Of a stretch of 64,000 bases of DNA, positions 1-9,229 are shown piece by piece; the first letter of the stretch is position 1; every line of letters starts with the position of its first letter. Location: assembly GCF_000761155.1 (NCBI RefSeq), contig NZ_CP009533.1, forward strand, positions 2,728,001 to 2,792,000, given 5' to 3'. Position numbers and translations under genes: made by a program. A model generated the notes under the pieces. That model was not told where the DNA came from. It saw nothing but the letters and a program-made list of their open reading frames with translations, and searched no databases. This DNA comes from Pseudomonas rhizosphaerae. Its GTDB lineage: Bacteria; Pseudomonadota; Gammaproteobacteria; Pseudomonadales; Pseudomonadaceae.

Positions 1-541
1 TCACGTCCTGAGGTCGTGACACCGGCGCATGGCTGCGGGCGCTGACCAAGACCATCTCTTCGTCGAACACCACCCGTCCGTCGAGCAATGGATGGCGCAA
101 CGGCCCGTCGACGAAGGCTGCAGCCAGACGCCCGCTGAGCACGCTGTCGAGCATGTCGCCCGACGGCCCGGTGGACAGGTCCAGCTCGACCTTGGGATAG
201 CGATGGTGGTAGGCCGCCAGCAACGGCGGAATGCGCACTGCGGCCGTGCTTTCCAGCGAACCCAGCGCGAACGAACCCTGCGGCTCGGTACCGGACACCG
301 CCTGGCGCGCCTCTTCGACCAGGTCGAGGATGCGCCGGGTGTAATCCAGAAAGCTCCAGCCATTGGGCGATAAGCGCAAACGCAGCTTCTCGCGGATGAA
401 CAGATCCACACCCAACTCGCTTTCCAGTTGCTTGATCCGCGTGGTCAGATTGGACGGCACGCGATGCACCCGTTGCGCCGCAGCGGCGATGCTGCCCTCC
501 TCGGCCACCGCACGAAACAGCTCGAGCTGGGTAAGATCCAT
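1..541 (-). CDS. LysR-family regulator, PtrR-like, truncated by window edge
   Basis: Reading left from an ATG at 541 gives 180 open codons with no stop before the edge, so the C-terminus is missing. The product opens [19 protein letters not shown], a standard LysR winged helix (about residues 1-60), followed by the start of the effector domain with an SxLSGRL-type segment near residue 145. It is divergent from a Sad-like dehydrogenase with 99 bp between the starts. E. coli has the same pairing (ptrR/yneJ beside sad/yneI), so local control of sad by this protein is the inference. The assignment as LysR is firm; the PtrR equivalence rests on context. Confidence 0.85.
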   Translation of the reverse strand, partial: MDLTQLELFRAVAEEGSIAAAAQRVHRVPSNLTTRIKQLESELGVDLFIREKLRLRLSPNGWSFLDYTRRILDLVEEARQAVSGTEPQGSFALGSLESTAAVRIPPLLAAYHHRYPKVELDLSTGPSGDMLDSVLSGRLAAAFVDGPLRHPLLDGRVVFDEEMVLVSARSHAPVSRPQDV

Positions 542-575
542 ACATTCTCCTGGCGAGATGGTTTCGCTTATTATT

Positions 576-592
576 ATTCACTTTTAATGAAT
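576..592. promoter_or_regulatory. Candidate LysR operator between ptrR-like gene and sad
   Basis: ATTCA-N7-TGAAT is a perfect interrupted palindrome with an AT-rich centre in the 99 bp gap between divergent starts. This matches the T-N11-A geometry of LysR boxes. Function is inferred. Confidence 0.4.
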
Positions 593-640
593 TAACCATC
601 CCCGTACCGTGGCTGCATATTCCTTCGACAGGTGAACGCC

Positions 641-2014
641 ATGACTCACGCCATCTCCATGAACCCCGCCACCGGCGCCGAGCTGCAGCGCTATCCCTTC
701 GACAACGAAGCCCAGCTCGAGCACACCCTGGCTGGCAGTTTTGCGGCTTTCGAGCAATGGCGCTACGTTGCGCTCGATGAACGTGCCGCCGTCATCGAAC
801 GCATGGGCGACGTCCTGCGCCAGATGAGCGAACCCCTTGCACAGATGATCACCCAGGAAATGGGCAAGCCCATCACCCAGGCCCGTGCCGAGGTCGAGAA
901 ATGCGCCGGCCTGTGCCATTGGTACGCCGAACACGGCCCGGCGATGCTGACGGCCGAAGCCACACAAGTGCCTGGGCAGAAGGCACGCATCGAATACCGT
1001 CCGCTGGGGCCGGTGCTGGCGGTGATGCCGTGGAATTTCCCCCTCTGGCAAGTCCTGCGCGGCGCCATTCCCGTACTGTTGGCGGGCAATGGCTATCTGC
1101 TCAAGCACGCGCCGAACGTCATGGGCAGCGCCACCCTGCTGCGTGAGGCGTTCGACCAGGCAGGGCTGCCCCAGGGCCTGTTCGGTGTACTCAACGTCGA
1201 GCCAGCCGGCGTATCCCGGGCCATCGCCGATCCGCGTGTGGCAGCCGTCACCGTAACCGGCAGTGTCGGCGCAGGCTCGGCCATCGCCGCTCAAGCGGGC
1301 GCTGCGTTGAAGAAATGCGTACTGGAGCTGGGCGGTTGCGATCCGTTCATCGTGCTGGCCGATGCCGATCTGGACGAAGCCGTCAATGCAGCCCTGCTCG
1401 GTCGTTTCCAGAACACTGGCCAGGTCTGCGCTGCGGCCAAGCGGTTGATCGTGGAGTCCAGCATTCTGCCGGCGTTTACCGAACGCTTCCTGGCTGCCAC
1501 CCGTGCGCTGAAGGTCGGCGATCCGCAGCTCGACGACACCTACATCGGCCCCATGGCGCGTTACGACCTGCGCGACGAGCTCGATGGCCAGGTCCAGGCC
1601 TCCCTCGAGCAAGGTGCCGAACTGCTGCTGGGCGGGCACAAGCTGGAGGGCGATGGCAATTTCTACGCACCGACGGTGCTTGGCAACGTGCAGCCCGGCA
1701 TGACCGCCTTCGATCAGGAACTGTTCGGTCCCGTGGCGTCCATCATCGAGGCGCGCGACGCGCAGCACGCGCTGGCACTGGCCAACGACAGTGAGTTCGG
1801 GCTGTCGGCAACGGTGTGGACGGCCGATACGGCAATGATCGAATACTTCACGCAACGTCTGGAAACCGGTGCCATCTTCATCAACGGCTACGGTGCGTCG
1901 GATGCCCGTGTGGGCTTCGGTGGCATCAAGAAGAGCGGCTTCGGACGCGAGCTTTCACACTTCGGTGTGCGCGAGTTCTGCAACGCCCAGACGGTCTGGC
2001 TCGATCGCCGCTGA
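641..2014 (+). CDS. sad: NAD(P)-dependent succinate-semialdehyde dehydrogenase, Sad/YneI type
   Basis: The 457-residue aldehyde dehydrogenase would oxidise succinate semialdehyde to succinate, feeding GABA or putrescine carbon into the TCA cycle in the cytoplasm. The start MTHAISMNPATG, the PWNFPLWQV segment and GNGYLLKHAPNVMG closely follow E. coli Sad as I recall it. The catalytic residues are visible: Glu in ELGGCDPF and Cys in NTGQVCAA. ATG 641 is chosen over GTG 632 because AGGTGA lies about 6 bases before it. It is divergent from the LysR gene, which may regulate it. Substrate could be a related semialdehyde. Confidence 0.88.
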   Translation: MTHAISMNPATGAELQRYPFDNEAQLEHTLAGSFAAFEQWRYVALDERAAVIERMGDVLRQMSEPLAQMITQEMGKPITQARAEVEKCAGLCHWYAEHGPAMLTAEATQVPGQKARIEYRPLGPVLAVMPWNFPLWQVLRGAIPVLLAGNGYLLKHAPNVMGSATLLREAFDQAGLPQGLFGVLNVEPAGVSRAIADPRVAAVTVTGSVGAGSAIAAQAGAALKKCVLELGGCDPFIVLADADLDEAVNAALLGRFQNTGQVCAAAKRLIVESSILPAFTERFLAATRALKVGDPQLDDTYIGPMARYDLRDELDGQVQASLEQGAELLLGGHKLEGDGNFYAPTVLGNVQPGMTAFDQELFGPVASIIEARDAQHALALANDSEFGLSATVWTADTAMIEYFTQRLETGAIFINGYGASDARVGFGGIKKSGFGRELSHFGVREFCNAQTVWLDRR

Positions 2015-2082
2015 GCTGTTCAGGCAGCGGGGTTGTGCGGCATAGTCATGCACTGCATCGTCTATCCACGCGCCGAGGCCCC

Positions 2083-2949
2083 ATGACCCGCACCGTCCTC
2101 AAGCAGTTTCCCGCGCAGCGCGACGACATCGGTGACCTGATCACTCGTCGCCCGCTGCCGGGCCCTGGGATCGAGCAACTCGATCCCTTCCTGTTTCTCA
2201 ATCATCACGGCCCGCAGACCTATCCGCGCAACAATCAAGGGCTGCCATTCGGCCCCCATCCCCATCGCGGCTTCGAAACCGTCACGTTTATCCTGCAAGG
2301 CGAGCTGTCGCATCTGGACAGTGGCGGCCACGAGAGCATCATCGGTGCCGGTGGCGTGCAATGGATGACTGCAGGTTCCGGCCTGGTCCATGCCGAGCTT
2401 TCGCCGCAGTCGTTCAAGCGAGAGGGCGGCCCGCTGGAGATCCTTCAGTTGTGGGTCAACCTGCCTGCACGCCTGAAGATGACTAAACCGGCCTATGTCG
2501 GCCTGCAAGGCGCGGACATCCCCACGATCACCGAACCGCTGGCCGAAGTCCGCCTGATTTCCGGTGACTATGTTTCCAGTGCACAGCGTTCTGAGCGCGG
2601 GCCGATCGACTCGTTGACGGGTTTGTGTTTGATGACCGTGCACCTGCAACCTGGCGCCCGGCTCTCGCTGCCAGCGCCGGTGGGCCATAACGTCTTTCTG
2701 TATGTGGTTGACGGCCAAGCCAGCATCGCGGGTAACGCGCTGCGGTGCCATCACTTGGTCAAACTCAGCGACACGCACGACAGCGTAACCGTCAAGGCCA
2801 CTGGCTCCGCCACACTGCTCTACGGCCACGGCGCACCGCTGGGCGAGCCAGTGGCCAGTTACGGACCCTTCGTGATGAACACCCGCGAAGAGATCCAGCA
2901 GGCGTTCGCCGATTATCAGGCCGGCAAGTTCGGTCACATTCAGGGCTGA
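2083..2949 (+). CDS. Pirin family protein
   Basis: The 288-residue protein is a bicupin of the pirin family. The N-terminal cupin carries the metal-binding pattern FGPHPHRGFETVT near residue 60 and a further His in GSGLVHAELSP, followed by the Glu of the metal site. Bacterial pirins include quercetinases and redox-linked regulators, so the exact role here is not known from sequence. It lies 68 bp after sad on the same strand and might be cotranscribed, although spacing does not prove it. The start follows a weak GAGG. Confidence 0.88.
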   Translation: MTRTVLKQFPAQRDDIGDLITRRPLPGPGIEQLDPFLFLNHHGPQTYPRNNQGLPFGPHPHRGFETVTFILQGELSHLDSGGHESIIGAGGVQWMTAGSGLVHAELSPQSFKREGGPLEILQLWVNLPARLKMTKPAYVGLQGADIPTITEPLAEVRLISGDYVSSAQRSERGPIDSLTGLCLMTVHLQPGARLSLPAPVGHNVFLYVVDGQASIAGNALRCHHLVKLSDTHDSVTVKATGSATLLYGHGAPLGEPVASYGPFVMNTREEIQQAFADYQAGKFGHIQG

Positions 2950-3038
2950 GTTCATAGCAGTTGACTGGAGCAAAACCTCAGGAACACGCCATACTCTGCA
3001 TGAAGTCGACCCGATAACCATAAAAAACGGACTCATTC

Positions 3039-3506
3039 ATGCAGAACAGCCTCAGCCCGATCGATCGGCGCATCCTGCGCCTGCTCCAGCACGACGCCGA
3101 CCTCTCGGCGGCCCAGGTCGCCGAACGCGTGGAGTTGTCCCAATCGCCGTGCTGGCGGCGCATCCACCGCATGCAGGAAGAAGGACTGATCGAACGCAAG
3201 GTCGCCCTGCTCAACCCGAAAAAGCTCGGCCTGAGCATGACCATCTTCGTCAGCATCAAGCTCTCGGGACACGGCAGGCGGCACTTGACCGAATTCGAGG
3301 AAGCCATCATTGGCTACCCACAAGTGCTGGAGTGCTACACGATGGCGGGCGGCATGGACTTCATGCTCAAGGTCGTAGCCAAGGACATCGCCAGCTACGA
3401 GCGGTTTCTACGCGATCACTTGTTGCAGAAGCCTCATGTACAGGAAGCCTATTCGAACATCGCCATGAGCGAAGTCAAGCGCACGACCGAGCTGCCACTG
3501 GAGTGA
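3039..3506 (+). CDS. Lrp/AsnC family transcriptional regulator
   Basis: The 155-residue protein has an N-terminal helix-turn-helix (about residues 5-50, LSPIDRRILRLLQHDADLS... then LSQSPCWRRIHRMQEEGLI) and a C-terminal RAM ligand-binding domain containing GGMDFMLKV. Proteins of this family form octamers or dimers and sense amino acids. It has its own 89 bp upstream gap and no obvious target operon beside it. The family is certain. The effector cannot be read from the sequence. Confidence 0.92.
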   Translation: MQNSLSPIDRRILRLLQHDADLSAAQVAERVELSQSPCWRRIHRMQEEGLIERKVALLNPKKLGLSMTIFVSIKLSGHGRRHLTEFEEAIIGYPQVLECYTMAGGMDFMLKVVAKDIASYERFLRDHLLQKPHVQEAYSNIAMSEVKRTTELPLE

Positions 3507-3544
3507 GGGCTGGAGAGAGAAAGAAGAAAACGCAGACAAATCAT

Positions 3545-3572
3545 TTGACATGCAAATGATAACGATTATTAT
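3545..3572 (+). promoter_or_regulatory. PrrF promoter with Fur box
   Basis: TTGACA (3545-3550) and TATTAT (3567-3572) are spaced 16 bp. The stretch from 3555 to 3572, AATGATAACGATTATTAT, resembles the Fur consensus GATAATGATAATCATTATC and overlaps the -10, so iron-loaded Fur would block transcription. Confidence 0.8.
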
Positions 3573-3579
3573 TGAGCTC

Positions 3580-3694
3580 AACCGGTCGAGAGATCGGTTG
3601 GATAATCCGAAGGGCCTTAGGTCGGACCTTCAGATTATCTCCTCATCAGGCTAATCACGGTTTTTGACCCGGCTTTTTGCCGGGTCTTTTTTTT
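3580..3694 (+). ncRNA. prrF: PrrF iron-responsive small RNA
   Basis: The RNA starts with a stem-loop (AACCGGTC/GATCGGTT), has a second stem closing with GATAATC/GATTATC, then the single-stranded core TCTCCTCATCAGGCTAATC that is the signature of Pseudomonas PrrF RNAs. It ends with the terminator GACCCGGC-TTTTT-GCCGGGTC plus eight T at 3666-3694. PrrF is known to repress iron-using genes such as sodB when iron is low, by base pairing. Only one copy lies here, unlike the P. aeruginosa tandem. Ends are estimated from the promoter and terminator. Confidence 0.9.
3666..3694 (+). terminator. Rho-independent terminator of PrrF
   Basis: Perfect 8 bp stem GACCCGGC/GCCGGGTC, five-T loop and an eight-T tail. 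Confidence 0.92.
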
Positions 3695-3866
3695 GGCTCT
3701 TCAGGCTAATGAAGAGTGTTGCACGCCGTCGGTTTTGAACATCGCCGACTTGAAGGCGCCACTGCAAAGATGGCGCGCATGATATCAAAAGAACATCGGA
3801 AAACGGAAGTCCGAACTCGCCCGCTCTCTACAGATGACCAGGATTCGCGCAAAAGGAGGTGTCGCC

Positions 3867-4385
3867 ATGACCCCACTGCTCACACCCTCTCATGATCTGT
3901 TGGACCTCATTCACGGTCAGCCCCACTGCCAGCGTCTGTATCGACGGTTGCGCGGCCTGCCGCGCCGTACGCAGCAAGTGCTGCTCTACAGCCGGCTCGA
4001 CGAACTTTCCTACCCGGCCATCGCTCAGCGGCTGCACATGACCGTGGGCGATGTCGAGCACCGGATGCAGGGCGCGATGCGCGCCTGCTGCAAGCCGCTA
4101 CGGCCAGGCCAGAGCCTGGCCATCCACTGGTACGTCAAACTACAAAACCCCGCCACTACGGCCAGCGAGCGCATCGACTTTCGCCGTTGGCTCGACAGCG
4201 ACAGCGCGCACCTGGCCGCCTTTCATGCCACCGAGTTGCAATGGCGCCAATTGCTCGCCCCAGCCACGCTGTTGGGTCACGACCGCTGGCATCACAAGGG
4301 CCGGCAAGGGTTGGGTCTGCGCGGCTGGATCACGGCGGGCCTGGCCATAGGGCTGGCCCTGGAGCTGATCAGTCAGAGCTTGTGA
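3867..4385 (+). CDS. Small sigma region 4 / FecR N-terminal (DUF4880) hybrid protein
   Basis: The 172-residue protein joins two pieces of the FecI/FecR system. Residues about 25-80 (LRGLPRRTQQVLLYSRLDELSYPAIAQRL broken here into its parts: helix, turn, helix) resemble sigma-70 region 4. Residues about 90-135 (ATTASERIDFRRWLDSDSAH) match the FecR N-terminal module. A hydrophobic segment (WITAGLAIGLALELI) closes the protein. Sigma region 2 and the FecR periplasmic part are absent. ATG 3867 is chosen over ATG 3834 because AAGGAGGT sits 6 bases before it. Its place directly after PrrF suggests an iron link, but function is unknown. Confidence 0.75.
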   Translation: MTPLLTPSHDLLDLIHGQPHCQRLYRRLRGLPRRTQQVLLYSRLDELSYPAIAQRLHMTVGDVEHRMQGAMRACCKPLRPGQSLAIHWYVKLQNPATTASERIDFRRWLDSDSAHLAAFHATELQWRQLLAPATLLGHDRWHHKGRQGLGLRGWITAGLAIGLALELISQSL

Positions 4386-4387
4386 CC

Positions 4388-6754
4388 CTACTGGAACAAA
4401 CCAAGCTGGCCGCCGATCAGCGTGTTGAAATCATCGTTGACGAACGGCAGGATCGCATCGGCGATGGGCTGCAGCTGCCGAGTCAGGTAATGGTCATAGT
4501 CGATGGGTGAATGGCGCGCTTCCAAAGGCTCAGGCCCTGCCACCGTCATCACGTAGCTGATCCAGCCACCGCGTTGATACTGCAACGGCCGCCCGGTCGA
4601 GCGGTTGTGTTCATCGGCAATGCGCGCCGCTCGGACGTGAGGAGGAACGTTGCGCTCATAGTCGTGCAAGGGCCGACGCAGTCGCTTGCGGTAGACCAGC
4701 AGCCTGTCCAACTCGCCCGCCAGGGTTCGCTCGACGTAGTCACGCACATACGCCTGATAGCCCTGATGCCGGAAAATTTTCGAGTACAGCGCCTGCTGGA
4801 ACTCGCGCGCCAGCGGCGACCAGTCGGTACGCACGCTCTCCAGACCCTTGTAGATCATCTCGTCCTGGCCATCGGCACGCCTGACCAAACCGGCGTAGCG
4901 CTTCTTGCTGCCCTCTTCCGCGCCGCGAATGGTCGGCATCAGGAAGCGCCGGAAGTGGCTCTCGAACTGCAGTTCCAGGGCGCTGCTCAATCCATATTCC
5001 TCTTGCAGATGCCGACGCCACCACAGATTGACCTCGGCGACCAGGTCCTGGCCGATACGCGTCGCTTCGCCCTCGTCGTGCGCGCCGCCCAGCCAGACGA
5101 ACGTGGAATCGGTGTCGCCGTAGATCACCTGATAGCCACGCGCCTCGATCAACTCGCGGGTACGGCCCATGATCTCGTGGCCGCGCAGGGTGATCGACGA
5201 AGCCAGTCGCGTGTCGAAAAAGCGGCAACCGCTGGAACCCAGCACGCCGTAGAACGCATTCATGATGATCTTCAACGCCTGCGACAACGGCGCGTTGCCC
5301 TGCGCCTTGGCCGCTTCGCGCCCTTCCCAGACACTGGAGACGATCGCCGGCAGGCAATGTTTGCCGCGTGAAAAGCGCCCGCCGCGAAAGCCTGGCACCG
5401 AGTGCTCATCGTCGGGGTTGGCCAAGCCTTCGGCCAGACCTACCGGGTCAATCAGGAAAGTGCGGATGATCGACGGATACAGGCTCTTGTAATCCAGCAC
5501 CAGCACCGACTCGTACAGCCCCGGTCGCGACTCCATGACGAAGCCGCCCGGGCTGGCCTCTGGCGGACGTCGACCAACGTTGGGCGCAACGAACCCCTGG
5601 CGGTGCATTGCCGGCAGATACAGGTGGGTAAAAGCCGCGATCGAGCCGCCGCTGCGGTCGGCCGGCAAACCGGTGACGCTGGCGCGCTCCAGCAGAAAAG
5701 CGAGTAACTGCGTTTTGGCGAAGATCCGCGTAACCAGTACGCAATCCTTGATGTTGTAGCGCGCCAGTGCCGGCTTGTCCTCGGCGAACATGCGGTTGAT
5801 CTCGTCCATGCGCTGGTACGGGGTGGAAATGTCCTTGCCCTCGCCCAGCAATGTCTGGGAGACGTTCTCGAGGCTGAACGAAGGAAAATTCCAGGTTGCG
5901 GACCGTAATGCCTCGACGCCGTCGATGATCAATCGACCGGGCGCGCCGGCAAAATAGTGGTCGCTGCCGCTGCCGTGCTCGCGCCAGGTCATCTCGGCAC
6001 CGCCACGGCCCAGCAGCAAGGGTACGTTCAGGCGCCTGGCGTGTTCGTGCAGGACACGCAAGTCGAACTGCACGACATTCCAGCCAATGATCACGTCCGG
6101 GTCGTATTCGGCGAACCAGGTATTCAAGCTTTGCAGCAGCTCTACCCGGCTTTGGCGGTAATGCAGGGCAAAGTCCATTTCGCGAGTATCGCCATTGGGC
6201 GGGCCCAGCATGAACACGTCGCGCTGTCCGCAGCCCTCGATGCCGATGCAGTACAGCTCGCCCTGGGCGGTGGTTTCGATATCCAGCGATGCCAGCCGCA
6301 ACTGTGGACGGTAGCCCGGCGTCGGTTTGAGCTTGACCTCATGGTATTGGCCATCGGCCTGCAACTGGCCGTCGAAGGCTACGCCGGCGGTGATGAAGCG
6401 TTCCATCAGGTAGCGTTCATGGGGACGAATGTCGGCCTCGAACACTTCTATCCCAGCCTGCCTGAGCACCGTTTCGATACGCTGTAACTGGCCGTACTGC
6501 CGACAGTACAGGCCGGACACCGGACGCTGGTCGAAATCGCGCAGGGCCAACGGCTTGAGCTCCACGCCTGCCTCGCCTTCAAGGAGGCGTTGCGCCTGCT
6601 CGTGGTGCTGCGTGGGCAGGAACGCGACCGAGGTCTGCAGGGGAAGACGCACATGGCGCGGCCCGGCATCGGTTGCCAGCCACAGCTCGACCTGGGTGCC
6701 TTCGGCGGTATCGCGCCAATGTCGCGTCAGGATGAAGCCCTGTTGTTGGGTCAC
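4388..6754 (-). CDS. polB: DNA polymerase II (family B)
   Basis: This 788-residue B-family polymerase does SOS-linked translesion and restart synthesis. The 3'-5' exonuclease motif LDIET is at about 157-161. Polymerase motif [10 protein letters not shown] is at 421-429, motif [10 protein letters not shown] at 495-503, and motif C YGDTDS at 545-550. Length equals that of E. coli Pol II (783). The start codon is GTG at 6754. The gene is divergent from topB, and a LexA-like palindrome sits 74-89 bp upstream of the start. It ends 2 bp from the stop of the convergent sigma4/FecR gene. Confidence 0.96.
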   Translation of the reverse strand: MTQQQGFILTRHWRDTAEGTQVELWLATDAGPRHVRLPLQTSVAFLPTQHHEQAQRLLEGEAGVELKPLALRDFDQRPVSGLYCRQYGQLQRIETVLRQAGIEVFEADIRPHERYLMERFITAGVAFDGQLQADGQYHEVKLKPTPGYRPQLRLASLDIETTAQGELYCIGIEGCGQRDVFMLGPPNGDTREMDFALHYRQSRVELLQSLNTWFAEYDPDVIIGWNVVQFDLRVLHEHARRLNVPLLLGRGGAEMTWREHGSGSDHYFAGAPGRLIIDGVEALRSATWNFPSFSLENVSQTLLGEGKDISTPYQRMDEINRMFAEDKPALARYNIKDCVLVTRIFAKTQLLAFLLERASVTGLPADRSGGSIAAFTHLYLPAMHRQGFVAPNVGRRPPEASPGGFVMESRPGLYESVLVLDYKSLYPSIIRTFLIDPVGLAEGLANPDDEHSVPGFRGGRFSRGKHCLPAIVSSVWEGREAAKAQGNAPLSQALKIIMNAFYGVLGSSGCRFFDTRLASSITLRGHEIMGRTRELIEARGYQVIYGDTDSTFVWLGGAHDEGEATRIGQDLVAEVNLWWRRHLQEEYGLSSALELQFESHFRRFLMPTIRGAEEGSKKRYAGLVRRADGQDEMIYKGLESVRTDWSPLAREFQQALYSKIFRHQGYQAYVRDYVERTLAGELDRLLVYRKRLRRPLHDYERNVPPHVRAARIADEHNRSTGRPLQYQRGGWISYVMTVAGPEPLEARHSPIDYDHYLTRQLQPIADAILPFVNDDFNTLIGGQLGLFQ

Positions 6755-6827
6755 GGCGGCAGGCCTTTGGCGGAGGAAGGTAGCCGCAGCAACAGCCCGC
6801 GCGGCTCATATGAGGCAACATCATAAA

Positions 6828-6843
6828 CTGTACATCCATACAC
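6828..6843. promoter_or_regulatory. LexA-like box between polB and topB
   Basis: CTG-TACATCCATA-CAC matches the CTG-N10-CAG SOS pattern except for the last base. It lies in the 156 bp divergent gap. polB is an SOS gene in other bacteria. Confidence 0.45.
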
Positions 6844-6910
6844 ATAAAGCTTGCCTGTGTCGGTACGTCTGGCATGCTACGGCTCTGCACCGCTTTCCCG
6901 TCAGGTACTT

Positions 6911-8812
6911 ATGCAGCTGTTTCTCTGTGAAAAACCCTCCCAGGCAAAAGACATCGCCAAGGTCCTGGGGGCCACGCGCCGTGGCGATGGCTGCTGGATC
7001 GGCAACGCCGTGACGGTTACCTGGTGCATCGGCCATCTGCTCGAAACCGCACCGCCCGACGCCTACGACGCACGCTACAAGCGCTGGGTGCTCACAGACC
7101 TGCCGATCATCCCGCAGCAATGGAAGATGCAGGTCAAGCGCAAGACGGCCAGCCAGTTCAAGGCGGTCAAGCGCTTGCTGGGTGAAGCTCGCGAGCTGGT
7201 CATCGCGACGGACGCGGACCGCGAAGGCGAAATGATCGCCCGCGAGCTCGTCGATCACTGTCGCTACCGTGGCCCGGTGCAGCGCCTGTGGCTCTCGGCC
7301 CTGGACGACGCGTCGATCCGCAAGGCGCTGGGCGCGCTCAAGCCGGGGGCCGAGACATCCTCTCTTTATCACAGCGCACTGGGCCGCTCGCGGGCCGACT
7401 GGCTGATCGGCATGAACATGAGCCGGCTGTTCACCCTGCTCGGGCGCCAGGCTGGCTACCAGGGCGTGCTGCCTGTGGGGCGAGTGCAGACCCCGACCCT
7501 GCGCCTGGTGGTGGACCGCGATCGCAGCATCGCCGACTTCGTCCCCGCTGCCTATTGGGCCATCGACGTGCAACTGCTCGGCGACCACACCGAATTCACG
7601 GCGCAATGGCTACCGCCAGCGGACAGCTGCGACGACCAGGGGCGCTGCCTGAACCAGGCTCTGGCGCAACAGGCCGCTGCAGCGATGAAGCAGGCAAACC
7701 AGGCGACGCTGACCAAGCTGCGCACCGAACGCATGAAAGAGGCCGCTCCCCTGCCCTTCGATCTGGGTACGTTGCAGGAGGTCTGCTCGAAGAAGCTCGG
7801 GCTCGGCGCCCAGGAAACCCTGGACGTGGCCCAGGCGCTGTACGAAACCCACAAGGTCATCACCTACCCTCGTAGTGACTGCGGCTATCTGCCGCTCAGC
7901 CAGCACGGTGATGCCAAGGCCATCATCGCCGCCTTGGGCCGCGCCGATGCCGGACTCGCGCCTTTGCTTCCTCACCTGGACGCGCAGCGCCGCTCGCGCG
8001 CCTGGAACGACGCCAAGGTCGGGGCCCACCACGGCATCATCCCGACCGCTGTCGCCGCGACCCCCGACAAACTGCAAGGCAAGTACCGTGCGGTCTACAG
8101 CCTGATTCGTGCCCGCTACCTGGCGCAGTTCCTGCCCAATCACGAATACGACCGCACCCAGGCCGACTTCGACTGCGCTGGCCACGCATTGCGTGCGGTG
8201 GGCAAACAAGTGGTCGAGCCCGGCTGGAAACGCGCCATCCCGCAGGCGCTCGGTACAACCAAAGGTCGCGAAGCGCCCGCCCCGCAGCCGTTGCCGCAGC
8301 TCATCCAGGGCCAGACCTGCGCAGTGCGCGACGTAAAACTCAAGGACCTGTGGTCCCAGCCGCCCAAACCCTTCACCGAAGGCGACCTGATCAAGGCAAT
8401 GAAAAACGTCGCCAAGCTGGTCGAAGATCCGCGCCTGAAGCAGAAACTCAAGGACACCACCGGAATCGGCACCGAGGCCACCCGTGCCGGAATCATTCAG
8501 GGCCTTCTGGACCGCGGCTACCTGACCAAACAGGGCAAGGCTCTGGCCGCCGCACCGGCTGCCTTCAGCCTGATCGACGCGGTACCTCGGGCCATTGCCG
8601 ACCCAGGCACCACCGCCATCTGGGAGCAGGCGCTGGACATGGTGCAGAGCGGTGAGATGTCGCTGGAGACTTTCGTCGCCAAGCAATCGGCGTGGATGAG
8701 CAAGCTGGTGGAGCGCTGCGCTGGCTTGCGCATGGTCATCAGCGGCCCGGCGCCCAAAGGCTCCACACCATGGAAAAACAAGCGCAAACGCAAATCGTCC
8801 AAGGCGGCCTGA
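6911..8812 (+). CDS. topB: DNA topoisomerase III
   Basis: The 633-residue type IA topoisomerase decatenates DNA and resolves recombination intermediates. It starts MQLFLCEKPSQAKDIAKVLG, carries the Toprim acidic motif DADREGE at 101-107, and has the active-site tyrosine Tyr319 in VITYPRSD. E. coli TopB is 653 residues with Tyr328. The C-terminus ends in a basic Lys/Arg-rich tail. ATG 6911 is chosen because it begins the conserved N-terminus; an in-frame upstream extension to about 6854 has no family match. It is divergent from polB. Confidence 0.95.
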   Translation: MQLFLCEKPSQAKDIAKVLGATRRGDGCWIGNAVTVTWCIGHLLETAPPDAYDARYKRWVLTDLPIIPQQWKMQVKRKTASQFKAVKRLLGEARELVIATDADREGEMIARELVDHCRYRGPVQRLWLSALDDASIRKALGALKPGAETSSLYHSALGRSRADWLIGMNMSRLFTLLGRQAGYQGVLPVGRVQTPTLRLVVDRDRSIADFVPAAYWAIDVQLLGDHTEFTAQWLPPADSCDDQGRCLNQALAQQAAAAMKQANQATLTKLRTERMKEAAPLPFDLGTLQEVCSKKLGLGAQETLDVAQALYETHKVITYPRSDCGYLPLSQHGDAKAIIAALGRADAGLAPLLPHLDAQRRSRAWNDAKVGAHHGIIPTAVAATPDKLQGKYRAVYSLIRARYLAQFLPNHEYDRTQADFDCAGHALRAVGKQVVEPGWKRAIPQALGTTKGREAPAPQPLPQLIQGQTCAVRDVKLKDLWSQPPKPFTEGDLIKAMKNVAKLVEDPRLKQKLKDTTGIGTEATRAGIIQGLLDRGYLTKQGKALAAAPAAFSLIDAVPRAIADPGTTAIWEQALDMVQSGEMSLETFVAKQSAWMSKLVERCAGLRMVISGPAPKGSTPWKNKRKRKSSKAA

Positions 8813-8907
8813 CCTGCAACCCGTCGCCTAACATCACTCTGTGCACAGCTTGTTTTGTGAAATAACCCAACTACCGGTACGCTGCCCCGATCATTTTCTG
8901 CCAGGCA

Positions 8908-9213
8908 TTGCCCTTGATCGTGCTGCATGACATCGCTGTATCCAGCGACTTCGACCCCACCATCAGCTGTGACCGCTGCGCCGCCAAATGCTGCCGGCTG
9001 GAAGTCATGCTGATCACCGACACAGGTGTGCCGGAGCGTTTCATCGAAGTGGATGAGTGGGGTTCGGAAACCATGTCGCGCCTCGATGACGGCTGGTGCG
9101 CAGCACTGGACCGACGCTCCATGAGTTGCAGCATCTACCTGAACCGACCGTTGATCTGCCGTGAGTTCGACATGGGCGGCCCGGACTGCCAGGAAGAACG
9201 ACTGCGCCCTTGA
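8908..9213 (+). CDS. YkgJ-type Cys-rich (zinc/iron-chelating) protein
   Basis: The protein of about 100 residues has eight cysteines, including the clustered CDRCAAKCC typical of the YkgJ/CxxCxxxCC family, then a Cys-x-Ile segment (CSIYLNRPLICREF) that completes the site. Members bind Zn or Fe-S; a general function is not established. The start is uncertain: TTG 8908 or GTG 8920, neither with a strong ribosome-binding site. It sits alone between topB and the convergent anti-sigma gene. Confidence 0.75.
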   Translation: MPLIVLHDIAVSSDFDPTISCDRCAAKCCRLEVMLITDTGVPERFIEVDEWGSETMSRLDDGWCAALDRRSMSCSIYLNRPLICREFDMGGPDCQEERLRP

Positions 9214-9229
9214 TAGGCCGGTTTACGCC

